This document shows, one piece after another, positions 22,929 to 25,820 of a DNA stretch of 25,820 bases. A model generated the notes under the pieces. It had not been told where the DNA came from. It worked only from the letters and a program-made list of their open reading frames with translations, and made no database searches. How positions within the stretch are numbered: the stretch's first letter is position 1; every line of letters starts with the position of its first letter. The DNA is taken from positions 9,990,265-10,016,084 of the forward strand of contig NC_049982.1 in the NCBI RefSeq assembly GCF_000003815.2. The letters are read 5' to 3'. The position numbers and the translations under genes were made by a program. The stretch is from Branchiostoma floridae. Lineage: Eukaryota; Chordata; Leptocardii; Amphioxiformes; Branchiostomatidae.

Positions 22929-22941
22929 GGGGGGGGGGGGG
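22929..22941. repeat. Poly-G tract
   Basis: Thirteen consecutive G after a gtgtgtgtttgtg stretch. A similar T9G9-type tract lies near 7581-7600. Such homopolymers are prone to length errors in sequencing. Confidence 0.9.
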
Positions 22942-23334
22942 TGTAGCGCGGTGTGAGAGACCAGCATAACTAAAAAAATGCTTGGATGGATTTTACTAAT
23001 ATTCGGTATGTGGGTAGGTTTTTGTCCAGCCTGGAAACAGTTAGATTTTGGTCAACCTATCGGCTTGTTTTCAATTCGTTGAGCGATCTATCAGAGAAAG
23101 CTCGGTGGGTGGAAAAAAAATCACATTCCGTTTGCTGTATCCAGGGGGTGGGGTGGTGATACATTAGGAGAGAGCTATGACTTTTTCTACAATACTTGAC
23201 ATTTCATGTCAAACCTGAGAGTGACATTGACAGGTAATGGCACTAGCACCACACTGAAGCAATGATACCAACAATGATAGTGACGGTCTTCATACAACGT
23301 GCATTTTGCATCTCAATCTACAGAACCAAATACT

Positions 23335-23346
23335 CAAGATGGCGGA
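23335..23346 (+). promoter_or_regulatory. TISU/YY1-like translation start element
   Basis: CAAGATGGCGGA spans the start codon of the second VWA gene and matches the TISU consensus SAASATGGCGGC at 11 of 12 positions. In vertebrates this element directs initiation on mRNAs with very short 5' UTRs and overlaps a YY1 site. The match supports 23339 as the start and predicts transcription beginning within a few tens of bases upstream. Confidence 0.55.
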
Positions 23347-25820
23347 CACGCCAAACGAGAAGGAACCCCTCAAGCTGAGTTATTACTGCTTTCAGGCAAC
23401 GAAAAGGGTTTGTATTTTACAATCGTATTTCAATAGAGTCGAATAGCAAAGACATTACGCTTGACGTATAATTGTCTTACATATATGTGCTCTCAATGTA
23501 GACACACGATGTAAAAGGTTATGCAAGGACGAATTATTTGTATGTATACTGACAGCCACAGACAACATTGTACAACAAAAACAATGTGAGTTCGTATACA
23601 CTTGTTTTAAGAAGAGGGAAGAGGCATGTAAACAATAATTATAATGACAGCATAGCTCCATATGTTTTGTTTATCTAACTGTTCGCTTGTATCACCACTT
23701 GTAATAGTATCTACTACTAAGCTTTAGTATTCCATGTAATACTATCGAATCACCGCATTTAGACCATTTAGACCATGTGGGCATTAACATGCAAATAAAG
23801 AACAGATATATACTCGTAACTTCTTTCAGCGAATGTATGATGAATTTTGTTCTTTCTGTCAGTCTCCTCCACAAATGAAGGTTCTACTGGAGCTCAGCGC
23901 AGACGAGAAAAGTCTGGACGCCTCAGGTCGTCAGAGGACACCTTTGCGGTTCGTTGCGGTAATTGACGAAAGCTACAGCATGGACGACAGGTGATACAGA
24001 GCTTTTCACTCCCCACTCACAAATTAGAAACATAGCCTCGTGTAACGTTGGTTGAAGAATGGAAAGGGAGCAAATGTACAATATATAATAGAAAATTATT
24101 ATCGTGATTAAAAGAAGGTAGAAAATGCTTCCTGTGGACTAGGTACATGTAGGTTGGTAGGTTGTAGAAAATTGTTTATACCATGCTAAAATATATCTAA
24201 TCACTTTCAACAGAGATGACTTTACACAGTGTCTAGATTTCTGAGACATTGCTAATTAAGAAAACAGTATCATAATACAACAACATCATTATTCAACATG
24301 CAGGACAGTGTTCGAAGTAAAGCTTCACGATGAACAATGGCGTGGTAGTTGGATTATATAATTTATATTATCTGTATTGTCATGCATGGCTAATATAATA
24401 TCGGGTATTGTCCGCTATCATAAAATCCTTTCATGTTCAGACAATGGTGGGGAAAGGGAACTTCATATAAACAATACAGATGGAACCCGATGGCAGTGAC
24501 GCCATGGATGATTACATATACACTTTTAAGCAAACTTGACTTTATTTCAATTGCAGAATCGGACGAGACAAACTGACCTTGATCCAGCGCATGCAGATCT
24601 TTGCTGAACTGATGGCCAAGGACTTTAAGGACGAGGACCAGATGGGGATCGTCACGTTCGCTAATGACGCCAAGGTCGTCCTGCCCATGACAAGGATGGA
24701 TTCCAGCGGACGGGTAAGGTGTTATATTGTTGACTGAAAAACCCTTTGTGCGACCATGCGACATCGCATGGCAAAACGACTTTTATCTTCCTTTCTTTTT
24801 TGGCTTTATTGTATTTTCAAAGATAAAATATAATAGTCACACACTTTCTTTCTTTCTGGACCGTGAAGTAAATTGTTGAACATACACAATCGTATCGTGT
24901 GAGTTTGACGAATTAATAGTTTATGAACCATGCAAATGTTTCATTAAGTAATTTTGTCTGTGCGTTGACCTTCATAACCATTATTGAGAAACTTGAATAA
25001 AGCTTATGTTTTTGCTTCCTGACACATATCTGTTATCAGGATTTTTATATACAAACACATAAATCTTTAAGTTAGATGACTGCATTTTGGAAAGCGTATT
25101 GAGGCTGCACGAGTGGGATTGACTCGGAATAGGTAAAATGGTAATTGATTTTATAGATCCTAACATTTTTTGTTTCGCCTAGGACTCTGCCCTCGAAAAG
25201 ATCCAGAACATCTCGACCCGTGGGCAGACCAACCTGAGTGATGGACTGTTGTCGGCCATAAGTATGTTCAAGGGAAGCAGTGGGTAAGATGACTAGACTG
25301 GTACTTGTCTTCACTAAATATAATATGTGAGATGGGGTAGCTGTGCCTTGATAAATATAAGAGATTGACATGCAATTAATCCATATGTAATATACATATT
25401 AGGTAGCATTTAGTCTGTAAATAAGAAATCTCTCAGTATACTCTACATGTTTATCAAATATCAACCTTGAAATGACTGTCTATTTTTCCTGACAGGTCTC
25501 ATTTCCACAATGGTATCATCCTGTTCACAGACGGGCAGGCTAACCAGGGGATCATCGAAGCCGCGGAACTTGTTCAGGAGTACAACAGTAAAATGGCGGG
25601 TCTGGGGGAGGGCGTCTGCCTCCCAATCTCCACATTCACCATCGGCGATTACCGCCCCAAGCTGCTTTGCGAGGTAGCTCAGAACCTGGGCAGTGACGCG
25701 TTTTTCTGGCTGAGTGACGACACGGACTTTGAGGTGGACATGATGATTCCCATCTTCCTCCGCGAGACGTGCCTCGTTTCCAACATCCGCATCGGACTGC
25801 GCACGCTCAATGGAGTACCT
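23339..25820 (+). CDS. VWA domain protein, tandem paralogue, 5' part only
   Basis: Five exons in phase, 23339-23407, 23863-23990, 24557-24713, 25183-25283 and 25496 to the window end, encode the first 260 residues. The protein is a paralogue of the VWA-BRCT protein: both have a short first exon followed by an SPxQxK segment, and the exon phases are identical. The VWA metal site is intact: DESYS (58-62), Thr134 in QTNLSDGL and Asp164 in LFTDG. The following ISTFTIGDYRPKLLCEV and LGSDAFFWLSD match the paralogue closely. The frame is open at 25820, so the rest, possibly a BRCT domain, lies outside. There is no signal peptide. The first donor (GTTTGT) is weak, so the exon 1 boundary is the least certain part. 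Function is unknown beyond probable metal-dependent protein binding. Confidence 0.87.

Larger units (their letters stand above)
21372..23338. other. Intergenic DNA between the two VWA genes
   Basis: Almost 2 kb without a supported exon. It holds the 3' UTR of the upstream gene, a dispersed repeat, GT/G-rich tracts and, at the right end, the promoter and 5' UTR of the next gene. Open frames of up to 109 codons (for example antisense at 22304-22633) show no domain and no splice support. A possible 3' splice site (ctacag) near 23322 could define a 5' UTR exon before the next start codon. Confidence 0.55.

Noticed and set aside
1-25820. tRNA, rRNA, CRISPR arrays or prokaryotic operons
   Set aside because: No cloverleaf-like sequence, regular spacer array or ribosome binding site pattern was found by eye. 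A tRNAscan or Rfam search could not be run.

Overview
The window looks like nuclear DNA from a marine invertebrate chordate, most likely an amphioxus (Branchiostoma). This is an inference from vertebrate-like gene families, many short exons with GT-AG introns of about 100-1,300 bp, AT-rich non-coding DNA full of small non-autonomous DNA transposons, and two tandem gene duplications. Nothing bacterial (operons, ribosome binding sites, CRISPR) is present. All supported genes lie on the + strand, and their exons are much shorter than the open frames that surround them, so the exon maps were built by joining splice sites in phase and comparing paralogues.

Layout. (1) 1-4579: last nine exons of an acyl-CoA synthetase of the ACSF2-like type; its 5' exons lie upstream of the window, and an assembly gap (Ns, 1625-1741) sits in one intron. 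(2) 4580-8161: intergenic, with an old foldback repeat, a 42-bp tandem repeat and a diverged duplication of about 400 bp at a spacing of about 957 bp. (3) 8162-14449: a complete 18-exon tandem paralogue (563 aa) of the first gene. (4) 14450-15901: intergenic, with an (AT)n tract and a 127-bp tandem duplication. (5) 15902-21371: a nine-exon gene (628 aa) with an N-terminal von Willebrand factor A (VWA) domain and a C-terminal BRCT domain of PARP1-like type. (6) 21372-23338: intergenic. (7) 23339-25820: the first five exons of a second VWA gene with the same exon phases, running off the window.

The most notable observations: a 181-bp TA-flanked transposon sits exactly in a 5' splice site of the first gene and supplies most of the donor now in use; a second element with an 8-bp target duplication lies one intron upstream, and the paralogue preserves both empty sites; the two synthetases share changes at several normally conserved catalytic motifs; the VWA-BRCT protein is an unusual domain order; a nearly perfect 400-bp palindrome starts about 9 bp inside the first intron of that gene; and the second VWA gene starts in a TISU/YY1-like context. 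The two gene pairs show no obvious pathway link; each appears to be a lineage tandem duplication.
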